Source: an uncultured Pirellulales bacterium
Lineage (GTDB): Bacteria > Planctomycetota > Planctomycetia > Pirellulales > Lacipirellulaceae
Assembly: GCA_947258835.1 (NCBI GenBank)
Contig: CAMYJY010000031.1
Location: 1 to 13,991, forward strand
Length of the DNA stretch: 13,991 bases
Direction of reading: 5' to 3'
Under the pieces are notes generated by a model. That model worked only from the letters and a program-made list of their open reading frames with translations, ran no database searches and had not been told where the DNA came from. The translations under genes and the position numbers were made by a program. This document shows, piece after piece, positions 6,550-13,891 of the stretch (its first letter is position 1; each line of letters opens with the position of its first letter).

Positions 6550-6620
6550 GCCAATGAGCCAAGGGCGCCCAACGGAAGCCCGTATTTGGCAAGCAAAATG
6601 TTAGCGGTAGGTTCATTGGC
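6550..6620. repeat. 11-bp imperfect inverted repeat between FliL-like genes B and C
   Basis: GCCAATGAGCC (6550-6560) and GGTTCATTGGC (6610-6620) are reverse complements with one mismatch, separated by 49 nt. The pair lies between the stop of B (6528) and the start of C (6646). It might be a pair of operator half-sites or the base of a folded leader. The evidence is only the symmetry. Confidence 0.5.
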
Positions 6621-6645
6621 CGTGCAGACATCCATAAATCGAGCC

Positions 6646-7179
6646 ATGCGTATGAATCAAGCATCCCGTGTGTACTTCCCGAACCGCCGCGGTCCGCTGG
6701 GACCACCGGACCGACGTGGCAGTCGGTGGATCTGGAACCGGTGGACTAGGGTCGTGGTCTTGGTCGGTTGCTGGACCTGGTGGGCGGGTTTTGCCTCTGC
6801 CCAGGCGGCTGCTGAGGTTGAGCCGGCGGAGTTGGAACAATCGGATTCCTCTGCGCCGATTCGGCCCATGGTCGACTTAGGTCGCTTTGAGCTCCGCGAT
6901 TTGCGCCCGCTGAGCAATGTGACGGTAAAGCTCAACTTCAGCCTGTACTTGGCACTTGTTCCGCAGACCGATGATCAGACGGCCGAGCGGTTGGAAAAAT
7001 GGCAGCATCGTTTACGAGATCAGGTACTGACAGCGACCCGTAAAACGGAAGTCAAGGCTTTTAGCGAGCCTGACTTACGGCGTCTCCGGCGTAACATCCT
7101 GCTACGGATCAATCGGTTGCTGCAACGCTCGCTGGTCGAAGAGGTGCTCGTGGCGGAATTTTCGTTCACCACCCACTAG
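6646..7179 (+). CDS. Exported protein with FliL-like C-terminal domain (paralogue C)
   Basis: 177 residues from ATG 6646 (6652 and 6598 are also in frame; none has a clear Shine-Dalgarno). A long basic N-region ends in RRGSRWIWNRWTR, followed by a hydrophobic core (about 35-50) and a likely signal peptidase I site, ASA-QA (50/53), so it is probably secreted to the periplasm rather than lipidated. The mature part begins with an acidic linker, then VDLGRFELRDL (76-86), strands VTVKLNFSLYLALV (92-105), a helix (ERLEKWQHRLRDQVL), SEPDLRRLRRNILLRINRLL (140-159) and the final strand VEEVLVAEFSFTTH. This matches paralogue A segment by segment, including VDLG, (D/E)P(E/D)L..LR..IL...N..L and the terminal hydrophobic strand. 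It fits the FliL periplasmic domain pattern better than B does. It follows B in the same direction. Confidence 0.75.
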   Translation: MRMNQASRVYFPNRRGPLGPPDRRGSRWIWNRWTRVVVLVGCWTWWAGFASAQAAAEVEPAELEQSDSSAPIRPMVDLGRFELRDLRPLSNVTVKLNFSLYLALVPQTDDQTAERLEKWQHRLRDQVLTATRKTEVKAFSEPDLRRLRRNILLRINRLLQRSLVEEVLVAEFSFTTH

Positions 7180-7244
7180 GTCCTGGGCTGCGCGCCGTTC
7201 GCCGCATGTGGGAACTGGGGGAGACCAGCACCCCTTGTCGTCCC

Positions 7245-7395
7245 CGTCCGTCCCGTGGCGGGAATCCAGGTTGTCCACGCCCACGTCATTCCCGCGGAGG
7301 CGGGAATCCAGGTTGTCCATGCCCACGTCATTCCCGCGGAGGCGGGAATCCAGGTTGTCCATGCCCACGTCATTCCCGCGGAGGCGGGAATCCAG
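7245..7395 (+). repeat. Tandem array of a dRS3-like palindromic repeat, 42-bp period
   Basis: The unit is CGTCATTCCCGCGGAGGCGG continuing GAATCCAG, with linker GTTGTCCA(T/C)GCCCA. Copies: a degenerate first one (7245-7283), two full ones (7284-7325, 7326-7367) and a last one ending after the core (7368-7395). The core ATTCCC-N8-GGGAAT (7288-7307, 7330-7349, 7372-7391) matches the pattern of the Neisseria dRS3 repeat. Similar cores are dispersed in many unrelated bacterial genomes. The linkers are as conserved as the cores, so this is a tandem duplication and not a CRISPR array. Confidence 0.95.
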
Positions 7396-7412
7396 TAGCA
7401 GGCGCGGTGAGT

Positions 7413-7440
7413 CTAGATTCCCGCCTCCGCGGGAATGACG
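7413..7440 (-). repeat. Inverted copy of the dRS3-like unit
   Basis: The reverse complement of 7413-7440 equals the 28-nt core unit with one difference (T for C near the end). Together with the last forward copy (7368-7395) it forms a 28-bp stem with one mismatch and a 17-nt loop (7396-7412). Such a stem could act as a transcription barrier upstream of the transporter operon or simply mark the edge of the array. Confidence 0.93.
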
Positions 7441-7717
7441 TAGGGCCGGAAACGCCAGCTGTTGCACAATGGATTACCAAACTGCCAAGTGCACCGCTCA
7501 CCCGCGCAGCGGGCCGTCTCACGTTGACCTCGATTGGGGACTTGCGATACGATTGGCGGTTCGGTCACTACCACGTATTTGCGCAGCCTCACAGTGCCGG
7601 CTAGGCCGTGCTCCAGCTGCGTTTGACCGCGACCGGAGTCGAGGACGAAAAAAATCAACCGCCCCCAGCCAGCACGCCAAGACCACGGTTCGGAGCATTG
7701 TTCGAGCAACCGCTAGC

Positions 7718-9535
7718 ATGATCATGTTCCGTCTGCCAACGCTAGGGATTTGTGTGTCGGGACTGGTCCTGCTGCTGGGTTGTGCGCCCCCGTCAAGAGA
7801 TCACGGCGAGAAAACACTCCATCTGCCCATCGTATCTTCCGGCCCCAATTCACTGGATCCGGTGATGGGTTCCAGTCAGTACGACAGCAAAGCCTGTAGT
7901 TACGTCTACCAAACCTTGCTCCAATACCACTACCTCCGGCGCCCTTTGGAATTAAAACCGTTGCTGTTGGCCGCAATGCCTCAGGTGCTGGGGGAGGGCA
8001 CAATCTACCGTTTCCGACTTCGCGACGATGTGTATTTTCATGACGACCCTTGCTTTCCGGAGGGTCGGGGTCGACGGCTGGTGACGGAGGATGTGTTCTA
8101 TTCGTTCAAACGGATGGCCGACGATCGCAACCAGCCCAAGGGTTGGTGGTTGCTCAAGGACACGGTGGTGGGGTTGGACGCCTACCGCGAGCAGCAAAAC
8201 AATGCCGAAACCTTTGACTACGATGCTCCCGTGGAGGGATTTCGACGAATCAATGACCAGGAATTCGAGATTCACTTAAAGCAGCCCTTGTATCGCTTCA
8301 TGTACACGCTGGCCATGTTTCAAACCTCGGTGGTGCCGCGGGAGGCCGTGGAGTTTTATCAGAAAAAGTTCGCTCGCCATCCAGTGGGTACGGGGCCGTT
8401 TTTGCTGCAGGATTGGGAATCTGGCAGCCGCATGACATTTGTCAGAAACCCCCAGTATTGGCCGGAGTACTATCCCGCGGATCCGGGGCTCCGCGAGGAT
8501 GGCACGGAGCCTTACCCAGGCTATCTGGAGGATCGGCGGCTGGGTTTTTATCAGGACGCAGACCGCCGGCTGCCGCTCGTGGATCGCGTGGAATTGGGGA
8601 TGTATGTCAACTATCAGCCCATGTGGCTGAAGTTTCGTAATCGTGAGTTGGATTACACCACCGTGCCCGCGGAAAATTACGCAGAGGCCTATATCAAGCG
8701 GACGCGGAAGCTCCGCCAAGACTACGTCCAGCAAGGCATTCGGTCGGTGCCCGTGCCCCTGCTGGATCTGATGTATTATGGATTCAATCTGGAGGACCCG
8801 GATTTTGGCGGGTACGACCAGCAGCGAAAATGCTTACGTCAAGCGATTTCCTGTGCCATCGATTGGGAAGAGCGCAACGAGGTGTTTTACAATGGTTTGA
8901 ATCTCATCTACGATGGTCCCATTCCGCCCTCGCTGGATGGGCATCCCGAGGGGCATGTGTTGCCTGCGGCTTACCGTGGTCCCGATTTAGGCCGTGCCCG
9001 CCGGCTGCTGGCCCGCGCCGGGTACCCAGCTGGAAAAGGTCTGCCAAAACTCGTGTACTACACCGGTCGCGGGGGCAGGCATCCCGAAATGGCCGAGATG
9101 ACCAAGCGGCATGTGGCCAGGATCGGGGTCCAGCTGGACGTGCGTCTGGTCGATTTCTCCACGTTGATGGATGCGGTGCGAAATAAGCGGGCACCCTTTT
9201 TTGGCTTTGCCTGGGGCAGTGATTATCCGGACGCGGAGAACAACTTGCAGCTGTTTTACGGTCCGTACAAGTCACCCGGTTCCAATAACTTCAACTACGA
9301 CCGGGCGGAATACAACCGGCTCTACGAGCGGATCCGAGTCATGTCGCCCTCCCCGCAGAGGACCGAACTTTACGAACGGATGCGTGACATGGTGGTGGAA
9401 GATGTGCCTTTCATTGGATCGATGGGGCGGACGCGGAATTATTTAATTCACGACCGACTCCAAAATTGCAAGCCGGTGGAAATTTTCCATAACTGGACGA
9501 AGTATCTCAACGTCGACAAGAGACAGGATGATTAA
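7718..9535 (+). CDS. Peptide ABC transporter substrate-binding lipoprotein (SBP family 5, OppA/DppA-like)
   Basis: 605 residues. It is a lipid-anchored binding protein that would capture oligopeptides, dipeptides or related solutes and deliver them to the two permeases encoded downstream. It begins with a lipoprotein signal and lipobox (LLLLGC, Cys22). Family-5 features include SGPNSLDPVMGSSQ early in the mature protein, YRFRLRDDVYFHDDP, VTEDVFYSFKRM, HPVGTGPFLL, the lobe segment RQAISCAIDWEER, and the C-terminal WGSDYPDAENNLQLFYGP with SNNFNYDRAEYNRLYERI. It is at the upper end of the family's usual size. An insert around GLREDGTEPYPGYLEDRR (between the pocket and hinge) is longer than in classical OppA. 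The start is ATG 7718 (or 7724); the open frame extends upstream to 7469 but that part encodes no signal. The stop is 3 nt before the first permease. Confidence 0.92.
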   Translation: MIMFRLPTLGICVSGLVLLLGCAPPSRDHGEKTLHLPIVSSGPNSLDPVMGSSQYDSKACSYVYQTLLQYHYLRRPLELKPLLLAAMPQVLGEGTIYRFRLRDDVYFHDDPCFPEGRGRRLVTEDVFYSFKRMADDRNQPKGWWLLKDTVVGLDAYREQQNNAETFDYDAPVEGFRRINDQEFEIHLKQPLYRFMYTLAMFQTSVVPREAVEFYQKKFARHPVGTGPFLLQDWESGSRMTFVRNPQYWPEYYPADPGLREDGTEPYPGYLEDRRLGFYQDADRRLPLVDRVELGMYVNYQPMWLKFRNRELDYTTVPAENYAEAYIKRTRKLRQDYVQQGIRSVPVPLLDLMYYGFNLEDPDFGGYDQQRKCLRQAISCAIDWEERNEVFYNGLNLIYDGPIPPSLDGHPEGHVLPAAYRGPDLGRARRLLARAGYPAGKGLPKLVYYTGRGGRHPEMAEMTKRHVARIGVQLDVRLVDFSTLMDAVRNKRAPFFGFAWGSDYPDAENNLQLFYGPYKSPGSNNFNYDRAEYNRLYERIRVMSPSPQRTELYERMRDMVVEDVPFIGSMGRTRNYLIHDRLQNCKPVEIFHNWTKYLNVDKRQDD

Positions 9536-9538
9536 TCG

Positions 9539-10492
9539 ATGTGGGCCTTTGTCATTCGCCGTCTGATTTACAACATTCCCGTCTTCCTGGCGATTGTGCT
9601 GATGGTGATGTCCTTGCTGCGGGTCCGCGACCCCGTGCCGGGCATGATGGGCAAGCAGGCGACCGCCGCGGCCATTGAAAGCAAACGTCACGAGTTGGGC
9701 CTGGATCGGCCCTTCGTGGAACAGTACTGCACGCTCGTCCAGCAGATGGTCACCCTGGATTTTTCCCAGGAGATGTGGACGCAGCCGGGGATGACGGTGG
9801 GAGAGCAGCTCCGCAAGTCGGTGCCCATTTCCCTCCTGTTGACCTTGCCCGCGCTGGTGCTGACGAGTGTGATTTCCCTGGTGATCGGCATGCTCTCGGC
9901 CTTTTACCGCGGACAGTGGCTGGATAAGTTGCTGGTGTTTTTGGCCGTTTTGGGCATGAGTGTCAGTTTTTTGGTGTACATCATCTTCGGCCAGTACTTT
10001 GGCTCCTATCAATTGGGGCGGCTGCTCGGCCGCCCCGTATTTTCGATTCACGGCTATGAGCCCGGCTGGCAGAACTGGTGCTACTACATGCTGTTGCCGG
10101 TGCTGATCAGCGTCCTTGTTTCGATGGGCTACAACACGCGGTTTTATCGGGCGGTGATGGTCGAGGAGACCGGCCGCGACTATATCACCACGGCCAAGTC
10201 CAAGGGGGCGTCGAGTTCCAAAATTATGTTCGTGCACATGCTCCGCAATGCCATGATCCCGATCATCACCAGGATCATGATCACCTTGCCGCTGCTGGTG
10301 ACCGGTTCCATTTTACTGGAACGATTTTTTGGCATCCCGGGCATGGGAGACGCCCTCTTGAGTGCTATCAGCAATAATGATTTTCCGGTCATCGAAGTCT
10401 TTTCGTCGATCTTTGCCGGACTGTTTATCTGCAGCATTTTGTTGACGGACGTGTTGTATGCGGTGTTCGATCCGCGCGTGCGCCTGCAGTAG
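9539..10492 (+). CDS. Peptide ABC transporter permease 1 (OppB/DppB-like)
   Basis: 317 residues, inner-membrane permease of the binding-protein-dependent type. Six hydrophobic segments can be seen at about 9-27, 97-121, 130-155, 181-199, 237-260 and 286-306. The long first periplasmic stretch (28-95) contains the family pattern ELGLDRPFVEQY. The cytoplasmic EAA loop, which contacts the ATPases, reads GRDYITTAKSKGASSSKIMF then HMLRNAMIPI (212-241). The C-terminal ERFFGIPGMGDALLSAI and YAVFDPRVR are typical of OppB/DppB. The start ATG 9539 is 3 nt after the binding-protein stop, and 27 nt separate its stop from the second permease, so the genes form an operon. It should heterodimerise with the OppC-like product. 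Confidence 0.93.
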   Translation: MWAFVIRRLIYNIPVFLAIVLMVMSLLRVRDPVPGMMGKQATAAAIESKRHELGLDRPFVEQYCTLVQQMVTLDFSQEMWTQPGMTVGEQLRKSVPISLLLTLPALVLTSVISLVIGMLSAFYRGQWLDKLLVFLAVLGMSVSFLVYIIFGQYFGSYQLGRLLGRPVFSIHGYEPGWQNWCYYMLLPVLISVLVSMGYNTRFYRAVMVEETGRDYITTAKSKGASSSKIMFVHMLRNAMIPIITRIMITLPLLVTGSILLERFFGIPGMGDALLSAISNNDFPVIEVFSSIFAGLFICSILLTDVLYAVFDPRVRLQ

Positions 10493-10519
10493 TTGTTTGT
10501 TTTTATCCGCTGAGACCAG

Positions 10520-11710
10520 ATGTTTGGCAGAATTTTAAAATCCCGCGAAGCGAAAAAACTCTTGCGTGACAAGCTGGCCATCTTGGCCATGTTGGTCATT
10601 GCGGGTTATCTGATGGTCGCGCTGGCGCTGATGTGCCATGCCTTGTCCCTGGCAGATTGCTCGCAAGTGGTCGGGCCGAGCAATGTGCCGGGATTGTTTC
10701 TGCAGGAAGCGCCGGAGCGCCGCTACGAAATTGCGCGCACCAGCATGCTGGGGCGAGTCCGGCGGGCCCTGCAGAGGTCCGATCCTGCCGCGGCGCTGGC
10801 GGAGATCCAGTTGGGTAGGGTGCGGGTGACCGACAAGTCGCTGGCGGAACTGCAAGCAATGGTCGCATCCGCCGCAGCGCTGCAGGAGCAGCTGCAAGCG
10901 GTAGAGAGCTTGGATGACGATCCCGACGCGCTGCCGCTGCTGGAATCTTTTGAGCGTCAGGTGGCGGCGCTGGCGGCTCCCCTCGTCGGGAGAGATTGGT
11001 GGTGGCAGCACGCAGCTTTGCTGCTGGGGACGGATGCCCAGGGGCGTTCGATTTGTTTTCGGGCCGTTTATTCCATCAAGGTTGCGGTGCAGATCGGCGT
11101 CGTGACGGCCCTGGTGTCCGTGTTGTTGGGGGCCGTGCTGGGCTCCATGGCCGGATATTTTGGCGGCTGGATCGATCACCTGGTGGTGTGGCTGGTCACC
11201 ACCTTTTCCTCGATTCCCAACCTGGTGCTGTTGGTGATCATTGCCTACGCCTTCACGGCGTCCGATTCGGACGCGAAAGACACCTTGCTACCGGTCTATC
11301 TGGCATTCTGCGCGACATTCTGGATTGGTACCTGCCGCGTCGTCCGCGGTGAAACCATGAAGCTGAAACAGTTGGAATACGTGCAGGCAGCCCAGACGGC
11401 CGGTTTTGGCAGCCTGCGGATCCTGTTCCGACACGTGTTGCCCAATACGTCGCACCTGATGCTGATCAATTTTTCCTTGCTGTTGATCGGGGCGATTAAG
11501 TCGGAGGTGATCCTGAGCTTTTTGGGTTTGGGAGTGAAGTCGCAGCCCAGCTGGGGCATCATGATTCGTGACGCGGGCAATAATGGCGACGTGATGACCG
11601 GTTTTTTTTGGCAGATTGGCACCGCCACCGCACTGATGTTTGTGTTGGTGCTGGCCTTCAATATTCTCTCGGACGCCTTGCAAGATGCCTTTGACCCCAA
11701 ACATTTATAA
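10520..11710 (+). CDS. Peptide ABC transporter permease 2 (OppC/DppC-like) with long periplasmic insertion
   Basis: 396 residues; family members are usually about 300. The first membrane helix (about 18-43) is followed by a roughly 120-residue soluble segment before the canonical LLLGTDAQGRSI (167-178), where OppC proteins normally have only a short loop. The extra part (about 50-160) is helical and Ala/Leu/Gln/Glu-rich (SLAELQAMVASAAALQEQL, 107-125), consistent with a coiled coil on the periplasmic face. The remaining five helices lie at about 189-212, 218-243, 257-275, 311-337 and 365-384. The EAA loop is YVQAAQTAGFGSLRILFRHV then LPN (287-309). The C-terminus LSFLGLGVKSQPSWGIMI and LQDAFDPK is typical. 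It pairs with the OppB-like permease. Confidence 0.92.
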   Translation: MFGRILKSREAKKLLRDKLAILAMLVIAGYLMVALALMCHALSLADCSQVVGPSNVPGLFLQEAPERRYEIARTSMLGRVRRALQRSDPAAALAEIQLGRVRVTDKSLAELQAMVASAAALQEQLQAVESLDDDPDALPLLESFERQVAALAAPLVGRDWWWQHAALLLGTDAQGRSICFRAVYSIKVAVQIGVVTALVSVLLGAVLGSMAGYFGGWIDHLVVWLVTTFSSIPNLVLLVIIAYAFTASDSDAKDTLLPVYLAFCATFWIGTCRVVRGETMKLKQLEYVQAAQTAGFGSLRILFRHVLPNTSHLMLINFSLLLIGAIKSEVILSFLGLGVKSQPSWGIMIRDAGNNGDVMTGFFWQIGTATALMFVLVLAFNILSDALQDAFDPKHL

Positions 11711-11720
11711 CTCAAACTGA

Positions 11721-11770
11721 AAACAGGGGCTCCATGAAGCCGGTAAAGCCCGAGAAAACAGCCCCCGTTT
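11721..11770 (+). other. Hairpin in the oppC-oppD intergenic gap
   Basis: AAACAGGGGC (11721-11730) can pair with GCCCCCGTTT (11761-11770) over 10 bp with one A-C mismatch, with a 30-nt loop. The upstream arm includes the AGGGG that could serve as ribosome-binding site for the small frame at 11734. It may tune expression of the ATPases relative to the permeases; this rests on symmetry alone. Confidence 0.3.
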
Positions 11771-11898
11771 CCGCACCGCGGCAGCTCACCAAGAAACCTA
11801 GTTGGGTTTTTGCACATGAATTCATCTCCGCCACTGTTGGACGTCCAGAATCTTTCCGTTGGTTTTCACACCGACCGGGGGGACGTGACGGCGATTGA
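11734..11898 (+). CDS. Possible 54-residue small ORF overlapping the start of the OppD-like gene
   Basis: ATG 11734 follows AGGGG at about 6 nt, a better ribosome-binding site than the one of the ATPase gene it overlaps. It would encode MKPVKPEKTAPVSAPRQLTK then KPSWVFAHEF and a short tail, ending at TGA 11898. The first 27 codons lie in the oppC-oppD gap; the rest is out of frame with oppD and probably has no independent function. It resembles no family I know. It may be a leader whose translation couples to the ATPase, or a chance frame. Confidence 0.22.
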   Translation: MKPVKPEKTAPVSAPRQLTKKPSWVFAHEFISATVGRPESFRWFSHRPGGRDGD

Positions 11899-12802
11899 GG
11901 ACGTTTCGTTTCAGGTGCGAGGTGGCGAAATCCTCGGCATTGTCGGCGAGTCGGGTTGCGGCAAGTCCGTAACCAGCCGCAGTATCATGCGGCTGTTGCC
12001 GGAGCGGAATAGTTTTATCGGCCCGGAAAGTAAAATTCTCTTTGGCGGCACAAACTTGGCCCAGGCCGCTGAGCGGACCATGCGCACGATTCGTGGCAAC
12101 CGGATTGCCATGATTTTTCAGGAGCCGATGACCGCCCTCAATCCCGTGTTTACGATTGGTTGGCAGCTGGATGAAGCGCTCAAGTACCATACCACGCTGA
12201 AGAAGCAGGCACGGCGGCAACATGCCATGGAGATGTTGCGCACCGTCGAGATCCCCCACCCGGAGCAGCGGTATCGCGAGTACCCGCACCAATTGTCCGG
12301 CGGGATGCGGCAACGGGTGGTGATTGCCTTGGCCCTCTGCTGCGGGCCCGAGTTGCTGATTGCCGACGAGCCCACGACGGCTTTGGATGTCACCATCCAG
12401 GCGCAAATCTTGCGGTTGATGGATGATCTGCGGAAGAAACACGAGACGGCGGTCGTGCTCATCACGCATGACTTGGGTGTGATTGCCCAGGTCTGTGACC
12501 GGGTGATCGTGATGTATGCCGGGCAAATTGTCGAAACGGCCGACGTGCAGACGTTGTTTGCCAATCCACAACATCCCTATACCAAAGCCTTGCTGGAGTC
12601 GATTCCCCAACCCGGGCCGGCCCATCATCAGACGCGACTGCCCACCATCGAAGGCCTGGTGCCCAGCTTGTTTGAATTGCCCAGCGGCTGCCGCTTTCAT
12701 GACCGCTGCAGCTACCGCGATCCGCAGTGCGTGGCCCAGCAACCGCAGCTCAGTGAAGAAACGAACTTACGTAAAGTCCGTTGCTTTTTTCCGTTGAGCT
12801 GA
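11816..12802 (+). CDS. Peptide ABC transporter ATP-binding protein 1 (OppD/DppD-like)
   Basis: 328 residues from ATG 11816 (an in-frame TTG at 11810 is possible). Cytoplasmic ATPase driving the importer. Walker A GESGCGKS (44-51), Q-loop FQEPMTALNP (Gln102), signature LSGGMRQR (160-167), Walker B LLIADEP (180-186), D-loop ALDVT and switch His218 (ITHD) are all present, so it should be active. The C-terminal oligopeptide-transporter extension (from about 250; NPQHPYTKALLESIP) ends with four cysteines, 292, 298, 305 and 323, spaced C-x5-C-x6-C-x17-C. In DppD/OppD relatives this motif is known to bind a [4Fe-4S] cluster. It is expected to form a heterodimer with the OppF-like protein encoded next. 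Confidence 0.94.
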   Translation: MNSSPPLLDVQNLSVGFHTDRGDVTAIEDVSFQVRGGEILGIVGESGCGKSVTSRSIMRLLPERNSFIGPESKILFGGTNLAQAAERTMRTIRGNRIAMIFQEPMTALNPVFTIGWQLDEALKYHTTLKKQARRQHAMEMLRTVEIPHPEQRYREYPHQLSGGMRQRVVIALALCCGPELLIADEPTTALDVTIQAQILRLMDDLRKKHETAVVLITHDLGVIAQVCDRVIVMYAGQIVETADVQTLFANPQHPYTKALLESIPQPGPAHHQTRLPTIEGLVPSLFELPSGCRFHDRCSYRDPQCVAQQPQLSEETNLRKVRCFFPLS

Positions 12803-12841
12803 ACTCAATGGATGGGAACGATAATCGGAAAGTGTGAAACG

Positions 12842-13801
12842 ATGGCATTGCTGGAGGTGACGAACCTAGTCAAACATTTTCCCGTGCGCGGCGGACTATT
12901 CAATCGCATCGTGCGCCAGGTACACGCGGTCAACGGGGTGAGTTTTTCCGTCGAGAAAGGTGAAATCGTCGGTGTGGTCGGTGAATCCGGTTGTGGCAAA
13001 TCCACGCTGGGGAAACTGATTGTTCACTTACTCGAGGCCACGGCGGGAGATATTTGTTTTCAGGGCCGCAACATCAGTCATTTGCGTGCGGCCGAGCTCC
13101 TGCCCGTGCGGCGTCAGCTGCAGATGATTTTTCAAGATCCCCACGCCTCGCTCAATCCGCGGATGACCGTGGGCCGGGCCGTGCGGGAGGTGCTGGCCTT
13201 TCACAAGATCGTACCGCGGGCGGAGCTGACCGCAGAAGTCGAGCGACTGTTTGCCATCGTGGGTCTGCACACCGATGCCCAAACAAAATACCCGCATGAA
13301 TTTTCCGGTGGACAAAAGCAGCGGGTGGGTATTGCCCGGGCCTTGGCGGTCCGGCCGGAGTTCATTATTGCCGATGAGCCCGTTTCGGCGCTGGACGTCT
13401 CGATTCAAGCCCAGGTGCTGAACTTGCTGATGGAACTCCAAGACGAGTTCGCTTTGACGATGCTGTTTATCTCTCACGATCTGAAGGTCATCGACCACTT
13501 TTGTGACCGGATGCTGGTGATGTATTTGGGCTTTGTGGTGGAGGAGATACCGTGCCGCGATATTGCGTCCGCTGCCAAGCACCCGTATACCCTGGCGCTG
13601 TTGGGGGCCAATCCCGTCCCCGATCCGGCCCAGCGTCATGAACTGGCCGTGCTCGCCGGAGAGGTGCCCAGCCCCTACGATCTCCCTCCCGGTTGCCCCT
13701 TCGCCGCGCGGTGCCCGCTGGTGACCGCCAAGTGCCGCCAAGAAATGCCTCCGCTGGAAACCAGGGCGGCAGGACACCGGGTGGCCTGCTGGGAAGTGTA
13801 G
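12842..13801 (+). CDS. Peptide ABC transporter ATP-binding protein 2 (OppF/DppF-like)
   Basis: 319 residues from ATG 12842. This start gives the usual MALLEVTNLVKHFPV opening and has GGAAAGTG upstream; ATG 12812 would add ten residues. Walker A GESGCGKS (47-54), Q-loop FQDPHASLNP (Gln98), signature FSGGQKQR (154-161), Walker B EFIIADEP (173-180), ALDVSIQAQ and His212 (ISHD) are intact. The segment FPVRGGLFNRIVRQVHAVNG (13-32) is typical of OppF/DppF rather than OppD. The C-terminal four cysteines, 285, 291, 298 and 316, have exactly the spacing seen in the OppD-like partner, C-x5-C-x6-C-x17-C. It is the last gene of the operon, 39 nt after the OppD-like gene. No terminator hairpin is visible after the stop. 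Confidence 0.94.
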   Translation: MALLEVTNLVKHFPVRGGLFNRIVRQVHAVNGVSFSVEKGEIVGVVGESGCGKSTLGKLIVHLLEATAGDICFQGRNISHLRAAELLPVRRQLQMIFQDPHASLNPRMTVGRAVREVLAFHKIVPRAELTAEVERLFAIVGLHTDAQTKYPHEFSGGQKQRVGIARALAVRPEFIIADEPVSALDVSIQAQVLNLLMELQDEFALTMLFISHDLKVIDHFCDRMLVMYLGFVVEEIPCRDIASAAKHPYTLALLGANPVPDPAQRHELAVLAGEVPSPYDLPPGCPFAARCPLVTAKCRQEMPPLETRAAGHRVACWEV

Positions 13802-13877
13802 TCGAGGATTTTTCCTGTGGGAACTGTGGGCGGTTGCTGCCTGGCGTCAGGGGGGACCTCGCGGGCCGCTGATATAT

Positions 13878-13891
13878 GCCTTACGTAAGGC
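13878..13891. promoter_or_regulatory. 14-bp palindrome, operator-like
   Basis: GCCTTACGTAAGGC is a perfect palindrome, followed at once by TTACGGTACG, which repeats the TTACG half. It lies 77 nt after the last transporter gene. About 33 nt further on, TTGAGA (13924-13929) and TAATTC (13947-13952) with 17-nt spacing weakly resemble a promoter pointing out of the window. A regulatory role is a guess from symmetry. Confidence 0.25.

Larger units (their letters stand above)
7180..7717. other. Intergenic stretch carrying the dRS3-like array, upstream of the peptide transporter operon
   Basis: About 540 bases without a convincing gene. Bases 7245-7440 are the repeat array. Bases 7441-7717 show nothing recognisable; the open frames there lack any domain and run through the repeats. 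The promoter of the transporter operon presumably lies in 7441-7717, but no clear promoter could be assigned. Confidence 0.55.

Noticed and set aside
5675..6620. Integron attC sites around the small hypothetical genes
   Set aside because: Several inverted repeats suggested this, but I could not find the GTTRRRY and RYYYAAC core boxes at the arm ends, and no integrase is present.
5036..7179. A flagellar gene cluster
   Set aside because: Only the FliL-like domain resembles flagellar proteins; no motor, hook, export or regulatory flagellar gene is visible and the proteins are lipidated or secreted.
7245..7440. CRISPR array
   Set aside because: The would-be spacers are as conserved as the repeats, the unit is itself palindromic and duplicated in inverted form, and no cas gene is present.
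7102..7467. Open frames across the repeat array with LDSRLRGNDVG or PRRRESRLS repeats
   Set aside because: The repetitive peptides are direct translations of the dRS3-like DNA repeat; such frames are a well-known source of spurious proteins and have no domain.
7469..7717. 83-residue upstream extension of the binding protein
   Set aside because: The lipoprotein signal with lipobox begins at 7718/7724; the extension would bury it and encodes nothing recognisable.
9443..10237. 264-codon minus-strand frame opposite the OppB-like gene
   Set aside because: His/Gln-rich antisense shadow of a clear permease gene.
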